A program made the position numbers and the translations under genes. A DNA stretch of 64,000 bases from CADCVT01 sp035940955 (GTDB lineage: Bacteria; Actinomycetota; Thermoleophilia; Solirubrobacterales; Solirubrobacteraceae): NCBI GenBank assembly GCA_035940955.1, contig DASZEJ010000025.1:7161-71160 (forward strand), given 5' to 3'. The notes beneath the pieces were generated by a model. That model was not told the origin of the DNA, did no database searches, and was given only the letters and a program-made list of their open reading frames with translations. Of the stretch, positions 46,425-55,001 are shown one piece after another; positions within the stretch are counted from its first letter, which is position 1; each line of letters begins with the position of its first letter.

Positions 46425-47647
46425 GTGAACTCCTCCTCGATCACGCGGATCGCCCGCGGCGCGGCGCGGACGAAGTCGAGCCGCGCGATGAGGTCGCGGG
46501 CGGCGTAGAACCGCGACTCGAGGATCGGGTGCACGACCATCGTCAGCCGCGCCTTCTCCCCCAGCCCCTTCTGCACCACCGACTTGATCGACGCGCCCTG
46601 CATGCCGAGGATCTGCGCGACCTGGGCCAGCACGCCGGGCCGGTCGGCGACCTCCAGGTGCAGGTAGAACGCCGACTCGACGTCGTCGGCCATCTCGAGG
46701 CGCTGCCTCGTCTCGGGCGTCGAGGCGGGCGGGATCATCGCGCTGATGACGTCGCCCAGCACCGCGCTCGCGGTCTGCGGCCCGCCCGCGCCCGGGCCGG
46801 ACATGGTGATCTCGGTGATCGCGCTCGACTCGACCGTCACCGCGTTGTAGGGGCCGTGGACGCTGGCGAGCGGGTGGCCGGCGTAGAGGAACGCGGGGTG
46901 GACGCGGACGCTGAGCCTGCCGTCGACCCGCTCGGCGGTGCCGATGAGCTTCAGCCCGAGGCCGAGGTCGCGCGCGTACTCGAGGTCGTCGCTCGTGAGG
47001 TGCTCGATCCCCTCGTACGGCACCTCGGCGAGCCGGACCGGCGTGTCGAACGCGAGCCGGGCGAGGATCGCCATCTTCGCCGCGGCGTCCTTGCCGGTGA
47101 CGTCGTCGGTCGGGTCGGCCTCGGCGTAGCCGAGCCGCTGGGCCTCGGCCAGCGCGTCGGCGTACGAGGCGCCGGTCCGGGCCATCTCGGTGAGGATGTA
47201 GTTCGTCGTCCCGTTGACGATGCCGTGGACGCGCTCGACCTCGGCCGCGGCCAGCGACTCCTGCAGCACGCGGATGACCGGCACGACGCCGGCGACCGCG
47301 GCCTCGAAGCGCAGCTGCACGCCGTGCTCGCGCGCCGCCGACCACAGCTCCTCGCCGTGCTCGGCCAGCAGCTGCTTGTTGGCGGTGACCACGTGCCGGC
47401 CGGCGCGCATCGCGCGCAGGACGTACTCGCGCGCCGGGTCCAGGCCGCCGATCAGCTCGACGATCAGGTCGCTGGCCTCGAGCAGCTGCGCGAAGTCGCC
47501 GCGGCTGCGGGTGAGGACGCCCGCGATCTCGGGCCGCCGGCCGGTGACGTGCTCGACGTGCTCGGCGCGCTGGGGCAGCAGCTCGGCGAACGCCCCGCCG
47601 ACCGTGCCGTGCCCGAGCAGGCCGATCCGGAAGGCGCGGGCGCTCAC
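46421..47647 (-). CDS. hom: Homoserine dehydrogenase with ACT domain
   Basis: The protein has 408 residues. The NAD(P) site is IGLLGHGTVGGAFAELL; the catalytic region has VVTANKQLLAEHG, GIVNGTTNYILTEM and the lysine of DVTGKDAAAKMAI. The C-terminal ACT domain (YLHLEVADRPGVLAQVAQIL) gives threonine feedback. It reduces aspartate semialdehyde to homoserine. GTG 47647 overlaps the lysA stop by 4 bp (GTGA). Confidence 0.97.
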   Translation of the reverse strand: MSARAFRIGLLGHGTVGGAFAELLPQRAEHVEHVTGRRPEIAGVLTRSRGDFAQLLEASDLIVELIGGLDPAREYVLRAMRAGRHVVTANKQLLAEHGEELWSAAREHGVQLRFEAAVAGVVPVIRVLQESLAAAEVERVHGIVNGTTNYILTEMARTGASYADALAEAQRLGYAEADPTDDVTGKDAAAKMAILARLAFDTPVRLAEVPYEGIEHLTSDDLEYARDLGLGLKLIGTAERVDGRLSVRVHPAFLYAGHPLASVHGPYNAVTVESSAITEITMSGPGAGGPQTASAVLGDVISAMIPPASTPETRQRLEMADDVESAFYLHLEVADRPGVLAQVAQILGMQGASIKSVVQKGLGEKARLTMVVHPILESRFYAARDLIARLDFVRAAPRAIRVIEEEFT

Positions 47648-48909
47648 GCCCGGTCCCGCGCGAGCAGGTCCTCGTAGGTCTCGCGGCGGACGACCACGCG
47701 GGCGTCGCCGCCGGAGCAGAAGATCACCGGCGGGCGGGGCTGGCCGTTGTAGTTGTTGGCCATCGAGTGGCCGTAGCCGCCGGTGGCGGGCGTCACCACG
47801 ACGTCGCCGGGCCGCGGGTCGGCGAGGCTGGCGTCGCGGACGATCACGTCGCCCGACTCGCAGTGCTTGCCGGCCAGGTGGCAGTGGGTGCCGCCGCCGA
47901 ACCGGTCGGCGATCTCGGCCTCGTAGCGCGCGCCGTACAGCATCGGGCGCAGGTTGTCGGACATGCCGCCGTCGACGCCCACCCACGTCGAGACGTTGTG
48001 CTTGACCGACTCCACCGTGTAGACGGTGACGCACGCGTTCGCGACGAGCGCGCGCCCCAGCTCGTCCATGATCGTCACGTCGCGCCCGAAGTGCTCGTGG
48101 ACCGCGCCGACCTTCGCCTCCGCGTAGTCGTCGACGCTCGGGGGGACCTCCGCGCGGTGGTAGGCGACGCCGAGCCCTCCGCCGAGGTTGACGACGTCGA
48201 ACTCCCCGAGCGTCGCCATCGCCGCGACCGCGAGGCGGAACGGCTCGAGCGCGAGCAGCTGCGAGCCGATGTGCGCGTGCACGCCGGTCAGCTCCAGCCG
48301 GTCCGAGCCGCGCAGGCGCCGGATGGCCTCGCGCGCGTCGTCGAGGCCGAAGCCGAACTTCGAGTCGGCCTGGCCGGTGGAGATCGCGTCGTGCGTGTCG
48401 CCGGCCACGTCGGGGGTGACGCGCACCTGCACGGGCTGCGTGCGGCCGGGCCCGACGAGCCGCTCGAGCTTCTCGACGTCCTCGAGGTTGTCGACGACGA
48501 CGTCGCCGATGCCGGCGTCCAGCGCCTCGCGCAGCTCGCCCTCGCTCTTGGCGTTGCCGTGCAGGTGGATGCGCTCGGGCGGCATCCCGGCCCGCAGCGC
48601 GAGCGCCAGCTCGCCCCCGCTGGCCACGTCGCACCCCAGGCCCTCCTCCGCGAAGAGGCGCAGGACGGCGGTCGCCGGGAACGCCTTGCTGGCGAAGACG
48701 AGCGACGAGCGCTCGTGCAGGCGCTCGAACGCGTGCCTGAACGCGCGGGCGCGGTGCCTGAGGTCGTCCTCGGCGACGAGGTACGCGGGGGTGCCGTACT
48801 CGCGCGCCAGCTCGACCACGTCGCAGCCGCCGACGCGGAGGCGCCCGCGCTCGTCGAGGTAGGACCCGATCGGGTAGACGTGCGAGAGCTGCTGGGTCGT
48901 CGCGGCCAC
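47644..48909 (-). CDS. lysA: Diaminopimelate decarboxylase
   Basis: The protein has 421 residues. The PLP lysine is K75 in LVFASKAFPATAVL. GLGCDVASGGELALAL, the glycine loop NLGGGLGVAY and the C-terminal HLAGKHCESGD are all present. It makes lysine from meso-diaminopimelate. GTG 48909 lies 10 nt after TACTCT on the minus strand and is head-to-head with the hydrolase at 48925. It is the first gene of a four-gene operon in the order also found in Streptomyces and mycobacteria, but argS and rho are not adjacent here. Confidence 0.97.
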   Translation of the reverse strand: MAATTQQLSHVYPIGSYLDERGRLRVGGCDVVELAREYGTPAYLVAEDDLRHRARAFRHAFERLHERSSLVFASKAFPATAVLRLFAEEGLGCDVASGGELALALRAGMPPERIHLHGNAKSEGELREALDAGIGDVVVDNLEDVEKLERLVGPGRTQPVQVRVTPDVAGDTHDAISTGQADSKFGFGLDDAREAIRRLRGSDRLELTGVHAHIGSQLLALEPFRLAVAAMATLGEFDVVNLGGGLGVAYHRAEVPPSVDDYAEAKVGAVHEHFGRDVTIMDELGRALVANACVTVYTVESVKHNVSTWVGVDGGMSDNLRPMLYGARYEAEIADRFGGGTHCHLAGKHCESGDVIVRDASLADPRPGDVVVTPATGGYGHSMANNYNGQPRPPVIFCSGGDARVVVRRETYEDLLARDRA

Positions 48910-48919
48910 GGCGGCGCAG

Positions 48920-48925
48920 AGAGTA
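48920..48925 (-). promoter_or_regulatory. -10 element TACTCT for the lysA operon
   Basis: TANNNT hexamer on the minus strand, 10 nt before GTG 48909. Its first base pairs with the first base of the divergent hydrolase ATG. Confidence 0.45.
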
Positions 48926-49656
48926 TGCCGTCCTTCACCTGGCGCACCGTGACACCGGACCGGCCCGAGCTGGGCCGTCGCGACGGGCTGGCCTACGCGC
49001 TGTTCGCCCCGCGCGACGGGCCGGCGGCGGGCGGCGTGGTGGTGATCCACGGCGCCGACTCGGTCAAGGAGAGCCACTACGACTTCGCGCGCAAGCTGCG
49101 CGCCGTCGGCCTGGCGGCGGTGTGCTTCGACCTGCGCGGCCACGGCGAGAGCGAGGGCGCCCTGGGCGCAGGCGCGCTGGACGACGTCGCGACGATCGCG
49201 TCCCTGCTGCCGCCGGGGCCGGTCGGGCTGCGCGGGTCGTCGATGGGCGGCTGGCTGGCGCTCGCCGCGGCGGAGCGCGTCGGGGCCGCGGCGGTCGTCG
49301 CGGTCTGCCCCGCGCCGTCGCGCCTGCTGCTGGGCGGCGTGCGCGACGGGCGCTTCGGGTTCCGCGCCGACGTGGAGGGGTTCGGCGTGACGCTCGCGCA
49401 CGTGGACCTCGAGGTCGCCGCGCGCGGCCTGGGCGAGCGCCTGCTGCTGCTGCACGCCGAGGGCGACGAGACGGTCCCGGTCGAGCACTCGCGCGCGCTG
49501 CACGCGGTCGCGACGGGCAGCCGCTACGTCGAGGCGCCGGGCGGCCACCACCGCTCGATCCAGCACGACGACGAGTACCAGGCGTTCTCGGTCCGGTTCC
49601 TGCAGCGGGCGCTCAACGCCGGGCCGCCCCCGCTCGATGAGAACCGTTCTCGATAG
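48925..49656 (+). CDS. Alpha/beta hydrolase
   Basis: The protein has 243 residues. The oxyanion entry is VVIHGADSVKESHYDFARKL, the strand and turn FDLRGHGESEG is conserved, the nucleophile Ser is in GLRGSSMGGWLAL, the acid is in HAEGDETVPVEHS and the base is the His of APGGHHRSIQ. It is a small cytoplasmic serine hydrolase of unknown substrate. ATG 48925 is the only reasonable start; its upstream region is shared with the lysA promoter. Its last 19 bp contain the Zur-like box of the transporter operon. Confidence 0.88.
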   Translation: MPSFTWRTVTPDRPELGRRDGLAYALFAPRDGPAAGGVVVIHGADSVKESHYDFARKLRAVGLAAVCFDLRGHGESEGALGAGALDDVATIASLLPPGPVGLRGSSMGGWLALAAAERVGAAAVVAVCPAPSRLLLGGVRDGRFGFRADVEGFGVTLAHVDLEVAARGLGERLLLLHAEGDETVPVEHSRALHAVATGSRYVEAPGGHHRSIQHDDEYQAFSVRFLQRALNAGPPPLDENRSR

Positions 49657-49659
49657 CCT
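49638..49659 (+). promoter_or_regulatory. Zur-like operator abutting the -10 box of the metal ABC transporter
   Basis: GAGAACCGTTCTC at 49639-49651 is a perfect 6-1-6 inverted repeat. With flanks it reads TGAGAACCGTTCTCG, one base from a full TGA...TCA palindrome of the Fur/Zur type. TAGCCT at 49654-49659 follows, 8 nt before ATG 49668. Repressor occupancy would block polymerase. The metal identity (zinc) is inferred from the ZnuB-like permeases. Confidence 0.7.
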
Positions 49660-49667
49660 CGCCCGCG

Positions 49668-50477
49668 ATGGCGTGGCTCACCGACCCGCTCGGCGCGGAG
49701 TTCATGCAGCGGGCGCTGCTGGAGGTCGCGCTGCTCGCCGTGCCCGCCGGGCTGCTCGGGACGTGGGTCGTGCTGCGGCGCCTCGCGTTCTTCACGCACG
49801 CCGCCGGGTCGGCGACGTTCCCCGGGCTCGTGGTCGCCGGGCCGTGGGGGATCCCGGCGCAGGTCGCCGCCTTCGGCGCCGGGCTGCTCTACGCGGGCGG
49901 CCTCTCCGCGCTGGTCCGGCGCGCGCGGATCGCGCCCGACGCCGCGACCGGCCTGCTGCTCGTCGCCGCGCTGGCCGGCGGGACGATCCTCGCGAGCGAC
50001 GTCTACGAGGCGGGCGCGGGCGTCGACCGGCTGCTGTTCGGGACGCTGCTCGGGCTCGACGACGCCGACCTCGCGGTCTCCGGCGCCGTCGCGGCGCTGG
50101 CGCTCGCCGCGAGCGCCGCCCTCGGGCGCGCGTGGCTGGCCGCGGGGTTCGACCCGGCGGCGGCGCGGCCGCTCGGCGTGCGGGCGGGCGCGACCGACTC
50201 CGCGCTCCTGCTCGCGGTCGCTGTGGCGGTCGTCGCCGTCCTGCCCGCGGTCGGCGCGCTGCTGGTCGGCACGCTCCTGGTCGTCCCGGCGGCGACGGCG
50301 CGGCTGCTCGGGCGCAGCGTCCGCGAGGTGCAGCTCGTCGCCGTCCTGCTGGCGCTCGCCGAGGGCGTGGGCGGGCTGCTGCTCGCCTACCACCTCGACC
50401 TGCCGCCCGGTCCCGCGGTCGCGGTGCTCGCCGGCGGCGCGTTCGCGGTCGCGGCGGCGACGGCGGTGCGCCGGTGA
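49668..50477 (+). CDS. Metal ABC transporter permease (ZnuB/ABC-3 family)
   Basis: The protein has 269 residues with seven to eight membrane helices. ABC-3 signatures include FFTHAAGSATFPGLVVAGPW (the coupling region) and ALLVGTLLVVPAATARLLGR. It forms the channel for Zn, Mn or Fe uptake. It appears leaderless, directly downstream of the Zur-like box. Its stop overlaps the ATPase start (GTGA). Confidence 0.92.
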   Translation: MAWLTDPLGAEFMQRALLEVALLAVPAGLLGTWVVLRRLAFFTHAAGSATFPGLVVAGPWGIPAQVAAFGAGLLYAGGLSALVRRARIAPDAATGLLLVAALAGGTILASDVYEAGAGVDRLLFGTLLGLDDADLAVSGAVAALALAASAALGRAWLAAGFDPAAARPLGVRAGATDSALLLAVAVAVVAVLPAVGALLVGTLLVVPAATARLLGRSVREVQLVAVLLALAEGVGGLLLAYHLDLPPGPAVAVLAGGAFAVAAATAVRR

Positions 50478-51223
50478 GCGCCGTCCGCGCCGAGCACCTC
50501 GCCGCCGGCTACCGCCCGGGCGAGCCTGTCCTGCGCGACGTCGAGTTCGCGGCCGAGCCGGGGCAGACGGTCGCCGTCCTCGCCCCGAACGGCGGCGGGA
50601 AGACGACGCTGTTCCGCACGCTGCTCGGCGAGCTGACGCCGATGGCCGGGGACTTCGCGGTCGACGGGACCGTCGCGTCGGTCCCCCAGCACGACCACGC
50701 CCGCCTCGACTTCCCGGTCACCGCGCTCGACGTCGCGCTCATGGGCGCCTACGGCCGCACCCCGTGGTGGCGGCGGATCGCGCGGGCCGACCGCGACGCC
50801 GCCCGCGACGCGCTCGACCGCGGCGGCCTCGCGGCCGAGGCGGGCCGCCGGTACGGCGCGCTGTCCGGCGGCCAGCGCCGGCGCGCGACGATCGCCCGCG
50901 CGATCGTCCAGGACGCCCGCGTGCTCCTGCTCGACGAGCCGTTCGCCGGCGTCGACCGCGCGAGCGAGGAGCGCATCCTCGCCGTGCTCGACGAGCTGGC
51001 CAGCGAGGGCCGGACGCTGCTCGTCGCCACCCACGACGTCGAGCAGTCGCGCCGCTGGAGCCGCGTCCTATGCCTCAACCGCCGCCAGATCGCCTTCGGC
51101 GCGCCGGAGGAGACCCTCACCGCGCCGACGCTCGCGCAGACCTACGGCGACGAGCTGGTCGTGCTGCGCGAGCCGCGGATGGGGCTGACGATCCAGCACC
51201 ACGACGACCGCGGGGAAGCGTGA
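50474..51223 (+). CDS. Metal ABC transporter ATP-binding protein
   Basis: The protein has 249 residues. Walker A is LAPNGGGKTTLFR, the signature is YGALSGGQRRRATIARA, Walker B is VLLLDEPFAGVD, and the H-loop is LLVATHDVE. It powers uptake through the two ABC-3 permeases flanking it (49668 and 51276). The serine-to-glycine change in Walker A (GGGGK) is tolerated in the ABC-3 class. The final residues IQHHDDRGEA contain a His pair. Confidence 0.95.
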   Translation: MSAVRAEHLAAGYRPGEPVLRDVEFAAEPGQTVAVLAPNGGGKTTLFRTLLGELTPMAGDFAVDGTVASVPQHDHARLDFPVTALDVALMGAYGRTPWWRRIARADRDAARDALDRGGLAAEAGRRYGALSGGQRRRATIARAIVQDARVLLLDEPFAGVDRASEERILAVLDELASEGRTLLVATHDVEQSRRWSRVLCLNRRQIAFGAPEETLTAPTLAQTYGDELVVLREPRMGLTIQHHDDRGEA

Positions 51224-51275
51224 GCGGCGCGGCCCGCCGCGGGGGCTCGGGGGCGCGGAGCGGGGCGGCCGCCGC

Positions 51276-52109
51276 GTGACCCTCCGCGACCGCGCCCTCC
51301 TCGAAGCCGTCCTGCTCGGCGCCGCCTGCGGCCCGCTCAGCGTCTGGCTGCTCGCCTTCCGCCACGCCTTCGCCGCCGAGTCGCTCTCCCACGCCATGCT
51401 CCCCGGCCTCGCCGTCGCCGCGGCCGCCGGGGCGCCGCTCCTGCTCGGCGGCGCGGGGGGCGTGCTCGCCGCCGCGCTGCTGGTCGCGCTCGCGGCCCGC
51501 GACCGCCGCATCGGCGGCGACACCGCGATCGCCGTCACCGTCACGGCGCTGTTCGGCCTCGGCGCGCTGCTCGCCATCGACGCGCGGACGCCGCTCGCCG
51601 ACCTGCTGTTCGGCGACCTGCTCGGCGTGACCGACGCCGACCTGATCGCGGCGGCCGTCCTCGCCGTCGCCATCCCGCTCGCGCTCGCAGCGGGCCACCG
51701 GGCGCTCACCGCCGTCGCCTTCTCGCCCGCCGCGGCGCCCGCGCTCGGGATCGCGCCCGCCCGCACCGAGGCGGCGCTGCTCGTCCTCCTCGCGGCGGCG
51801 ATCGTCGTCGCCGTGCAGGGCCTCGGCAACCTGCTCGTGCTCGCCCTGCTCGTCGCGCCCGGCGTCGCGGCCCGCGCGGGGGGCGCCCTGCGCGCCCGGC
51901 TGCTCATCGCCGCGGCCGTGGGCGCGGGCAGCGGCGCGCTCGGCGTCGTCGCCTCCGACCGCCTCGGCACCGCCGCCGGCGCTTCGGTCGCCCTCGTGCT
52001 CGTCGCCGCCGCCCTCATCGCGAGCGGCGCGCGCACCGGCGGCGGCGGCACCCCGGCCGCGCCCGCCGTCAGGCGGTCGCCGATCGAGGCGCTGGCCGAC
52101 CGAGCCTGA
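51276..52109 (+). CDS. Second metal ABC transporter permease (ABC-3 family)
   Basis: The protein has 277 residues in a multi-helix ABC-3 layout with AFAAESLSHAMLPGLAVA and NLLVLALLVAPGVAARAG. A separate second permease gene suggests a heterodimeric channel. There is no solute-binding protein (ZnuA) in this cluster, so it must be encoded elsewhere or the operon is incomplete. The GTG start at 51276 follows a 52-bp gap after the ATPase. The last 41 bp overlap convergent lgt. Confidence 0.9.
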   Translation: MTLRDRALLEAVLLGAACGPLSVWLLAFRHAFAAESLSHAMLPGLAVAAAAGAPLLLGGAGGVLAAALLVALAARDRRIGGDTAIAVTVTALFGLGALLAIDARTPLADLLFGDLLGVTDADLIAAAVLAVAIPLALAAGHRALTAVAFSPAAAPALGIAPARTEAALLVLLAAAIVVAVQGLGNLLVLALLVAPGVAARAGGALRARLLIAAAVGAGSGALGVVASDRLGTAAGASVALVLVAAALIASGARTGGGGTPAAPAVRRSPIEALADRA

Positions 52110-52842
52110 GCCCGCCGCCCCGCGCCATCAGCGCCAGCGCGACGGCGCCGCCCGCGACCATCGCCGCCGAGATGAGCTGCGCCGAGGTCAGCCCCAGCGC
52201 GCCCGGCTCGTTGCGCCGCACGAACTCGACCAGGAACCGCTCGATCCCCCCGACCACCAGGTAGATCGCGAACACCGCCCCCGGCCGGAACGCGTCGCGC
52301 GCGCGCCACAAAAGCCACGCGAGCAGCCCCATCGACAGCGCCTCGTACAGCGGCGTCGGGTGGACCTCGACCCCCGGGTCGGTCGGCACGACCCCGTCCG
52401 GGTAGCCCATCGCCCACGGCAGGTCCGACGGCTCGCCGTAGTCGCCGTCGCCCGACACCTGGCAGCCGATCCGCCCGATCGCGTACCCCAGCGGCAGCCC
52501 GATCCCCGCTATGTCCAGCAGCCGCGGCGTGAAGACGCCGCGCCACTTCGCCCACGCGATCACGGCGACCGCCCCGCCGAGCAGCCCGCCGTACCACGTC
52601 AGCCCCGACCCGCTGAAGAGCCCGGACGCGGTCAGCTCGCCGTTGTCGACCGCCCAGTAGAGCTTCGCCCCCACCAGCCCGCCGCCCAGCGCCGCGAACA
52701 CCAGCTCGTAGGCGAGGTCCTCGGACCGCCCCAGCTCGCGGAAGCGCCGCGCCGCCATCGCGCCCCAGGCGACGAAGTTCAGGGCGAAGAAGATGCCGAA
52801 GGTCTTCAGCTCGAGGCCGAGGACGTCGATCTCGGGGAGCAC
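52069..52842 (-). CDS. lgt: Prolipoprotein diacylglyceryl transferase
   Basis: The protein has 257 residues with seven membrane helices. Key motifs are LGGGLVGAKLYW, LTWYGGLLGG, GYAIGRIGCQVSGDGDYG, VHPTPLYEAL and the arginine of GGIERFLVEFVRRNE. It transfers diacylglycerol to the lipobox cysteine of prolipoproteins; at least three such lipoproteins are encoded in this window. GTG 52842 lies 7 nt after TAGCCT. Confidence 0.96.
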   Translation of the reverse strand: MLPEIDVLGLELKTFGIFFALNFVAWGAMAARRFRELGRSEDLAYELVFAALGGGLVGAKLYWAVDNGELTASGLFSGSGLTWYGGLLGGAVAVIAWAKWRGVFTPRLLDIAGIGLPLGYAIGRIGCQVSGDGDYGEPSDLPWAMGYPDGVVPTDPGVEVHPTPLYEALSMGLLAWLLWRARDAFRPGAVFAIYLVVGGIERFLVEFVRRNEPGALGLTSAQLISAAMVAGGAVALALMARGGGLRLGRPAPRSATA

Positions 52843-52849
52843 GCGATCG

Positions 52850-52855
52850 AGGCTA
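52850..52855 (-). promoter_or_regulatory. -10 element TAGCCT for lgt
   Basis: TANNNT hexamer on the minus strand, 7 nt before GTG 52842. Confidence 0.5.
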
Positions 52856-52894
52856 CCGGGGGACCTCCGGCGCCCGCCTCCCCGTACAAGCGGC

Positions 52895-53767
52895 ATGAGA
52901 CGAGCGCTGCTGCTGGCCGCGGCGGCCGCCCTCGCCGCCCCGGGCGCCGCCCGCGGCGACGGGCTGCCGGTCGGGAACGTCGACGTCGGGAGTCAGGGGG
53001 TGGTCGCGCCGGGCGGCTCGGACCGCTTCGTCGCCCTGCCCGCGGGCCGCGGGACGACGCTCGTCGCGCGGATCGACGCCGAGGGCGGGACCGTCAGGCG
53101 AAGCCGCCTGCTCCGGGAGCGCCTCACCATCCCCGGCATCGCCCTGGACGGCACGGCCGACGGGCTGTCGGCCGACGCGCGCACGCTCGTGCTGATCCGG
53201 CCGCGCGAGACGCACCACGGCTTCCCGCTGCGCCGCACGCGGCTCGCCGTCCTCGACGCCCGCACGCTGAGGCTCCGCCGCCGCCTCACCCTGCGCGGCG
53301 ACTTCAGCTTCGACGCGCTCTCCCCCGACGGCCGCCGGCTCTTCCTCGTCAACTACGTCGACCCGGACGACCCGCGCGCCTACGCGGTCCGCTCGCTCGA
53401 CCTGGTCGACGGGCGCCTCGAGGCGGGCGCGATCGTCGACGCCCGCGAGCCGGACGAGGACATGCGCGGCTACCCGGTCACCCGCGCGACGACCCGCGAC
53501 GGCCGCTGGGCCTACACGCTCTACGACGGCGTGGGCGAGCCGTTCGTGCACGCCCTCGACACCACCGGCCGCCGCGCGTTCTGCATCGACCTGCCGATGC
53601 TCCGCGGCGTGCAGGACGCGTTCTCGCTGCGCCTGCGCCTGGAAGCAGGGCGGCTGGAGGTCCTCGACGGCGAGCGCCGCGCCGCCGTGGTCGACACCGC
53701 GACGATGCACGCCGGCGCGCCCGGCGGCCCGCTCGTCGCCGCGCTGCGCGCGGTCGCCTACAGGTAG
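52895..53767 (+). CDS. Secreted beta-propeller-like protein
   Basis: The precursor has 290 residues with a signal peptide (residues 1-20, AAPGAARG). The mature part has repeating strand-turn units, for example LAVLDARTLRLRRRLTLRGD, FSFDALSPDGRRLFLVNYVD and VTRATTRDGRWAYTLYDG, resembling a YVTN/lactonase-like propeller with about six blades. No catalytic residues are assigned. Its 3' end overlaps the convergent M23 peptidase gene by 10 bp. Confidence 0.78.
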   Translation: MRRALLLAAAAALAAPGAARGDGLPVGNVDVGSQGVVAPGGSDRFVALPAGRGTTLVARIDAEGGTVRRSRLLRERLTIPGIALDGTADGLSADARTLVLIRPRETHHGFPLRRTRLAVLDARTLRLRRRLTLRGDFSFDALSPDGRRLFLVNYVDPDDPRAYAVRSLDLVDGRLEAGAIVDAREPDEDMRGYPVTRATTRDGRWAYTLYDGVGEPFVHALDTTGRRAFCIDLPMLRGVQDAFSLRLRLEAGRLEVLDGERRAAVVDTATMHAGAPGGPLVAALRAVAYR

Positions 53768-54921
53768 CCCATCGGGTTCACCGGCGAGCCGTTGACGCGC
53801 ACCTCGAAGTGCAGGTGCGCCCCGAACGAGTGGCCGGTGTTGCCGACGTAGCCGATGACCTGGCCCTGGCTGACGCTCGCGCCCATCGACGTGCCGTAGC
53901 GCGACTGGTGCGCGTAGCACGTGCTCAGCGAGCCGCCGTGCTGGACGCACGTGTAGTTGCCGTAGCCGCCGGTCCAGCCGAGCAGGACGACCCGGCCGGA
54001 CTGCGCCGCGCGGATCGGCGTGCCCTCGGGCGCCGCGATGTCGAGCCCCGCGTGCATGTGGCCCGGCCGCGCCTCGCCGAACACGCCGGTGATCGGCCCG
54101 TTGACCGGCCAGATCATCGCGCCCGACCCCGCCCGGATCGGCCCCGCGGGCACGCCCGAGAGCTGCGCCTGGATCTTGGCCTGCTGGGCCTCCATCGCCT
54201 CGAGGTCCTCCTCGATCTCGTGGCGCTCGCTGCGCACCCGGCCGAGCGCGGCGCGCTTGCCGTCGCGCGTGTTCTCCAGGCCGACGCGCGTGCCGACCAG
54301 CTGCATCTTCACCTCGGCGATCTCGTTGCGCCGCCGCAGGACGATCGCGGTCACGCGCTGCTGGCGGCGCTCGAGCGCGTCGAGCGTGGCCTCGGTCGCC
54401 TCGGACTCCGCCTTGGCGTCGCGGACGGTGGTCACGATCCGCCGGTCCTGCTCGGCGATCCGCTGGATGAACTCGCCGCGCTCGAGCAGGTCCGCGAAGC
54501 CGTCGGAGTTGAGCACGACGCTGAGCACGTCGGGCTTGTCGGCCTTGTAGATCTCGACCAGGCGCACGGCGAGCTGCTTGCGCGTCTCGTCGAGCCGCTC
54601 GCGCAGGCGCGTCAGGCGCGCGCGCTCGTCGCGCAGCCGCGTCTGCAGGCGGATCAGCTCGGCCTTCTTCGCGTCGAGGTCGGCCTGGATGCGGTCCTGG
54701 CGCGCCTGCAGCCCGCCGATCTTCCCCTGGAGCCTGCTGATCCGCCGCGAGTACGCCGCGATGTCGCTCGACAGGACGCGCTCGGTGCCCTTCTTGCGCT
54801 GGACCTGGTCGCGCGCGCGGTCGATCTTGTCCTGCAGCCGCTGGCCGCTGGAGGGGAGGGGCAGGACCGCCCACAGGACGGCGGGGGCGAGCAGGCAGGC
54901 GATCAGGACCCGAAGACGCAC
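53758..54921 (-). CDS. Coiled-coil M23 family peptidoglycan endopeptidase (EnvC/NlpD-like)
   Basis: The precursor has 387 residues with an N-terminal signal or anchor (residues 1-25). Long coiled coils run from about 28 to 250. The C-terminal LytM domain carries the zinc ligands in HMHAGLDIAAPEGT (H-x3-D) and GAHLHFEVRVNG (H-x-H). All ligands are present, so it is likely an active hydrolase that cleaves stem peptides. GTG 54921 is 12 nt after TAGCAT (54934-54939). It is divergent from htpX. Confidence 0.93.
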   Translation of the reverse strand: MRLRVLIACLLAPAVLWAVLPLPSSGQRLQDKIDRARDQVQRKKGTERVLSSDIAAYSRRISRLQGKIGGLQARQDRIQADLDAKKAELIRLQTRLRDERARLTRLRERLDETRKQLAVRLVEIYKADKPDVLSVVLNSDGFADLLERGEFIQRIAEQDRRIVTTVRDAKAESEATEATLDALERRQQRVTAIVLRRRNEIAEVKMQLVGTRVGLENTRDGKRAALGRVRSERHEIEEDLEAMEAQQAKIQAQLSGVPAGPIRAGSGAMIWPVNGPITGVFGEARPGHMHAGLDIAAPEGTPIRAAQSGRVVLLGWTGGYGNYTCVQHGGSLSTCYAHQSRYGTSMGASVSQGQVIGYVGNTGHSFGAHLHFEVRVNGSPVNPMGYL

Positions 54922-54985
54922 GAGCGGCGCGCGATGCTACGACCCCGGCCACGTTTCCCCTGCAAAAACGGGTGCAGGCCACCGG

Positions 54986-54991
54986 TAGAAT
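54986..54991 (+). promoter_or_regulatory. -10 element TAGAAT for htpX-pspAB
   Basis: TANNNT hexamer 10 nt before ATG 55002. Confidence 0.5.
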
Positions 54992-55001
54992 GTGAGGCAC
55001 G

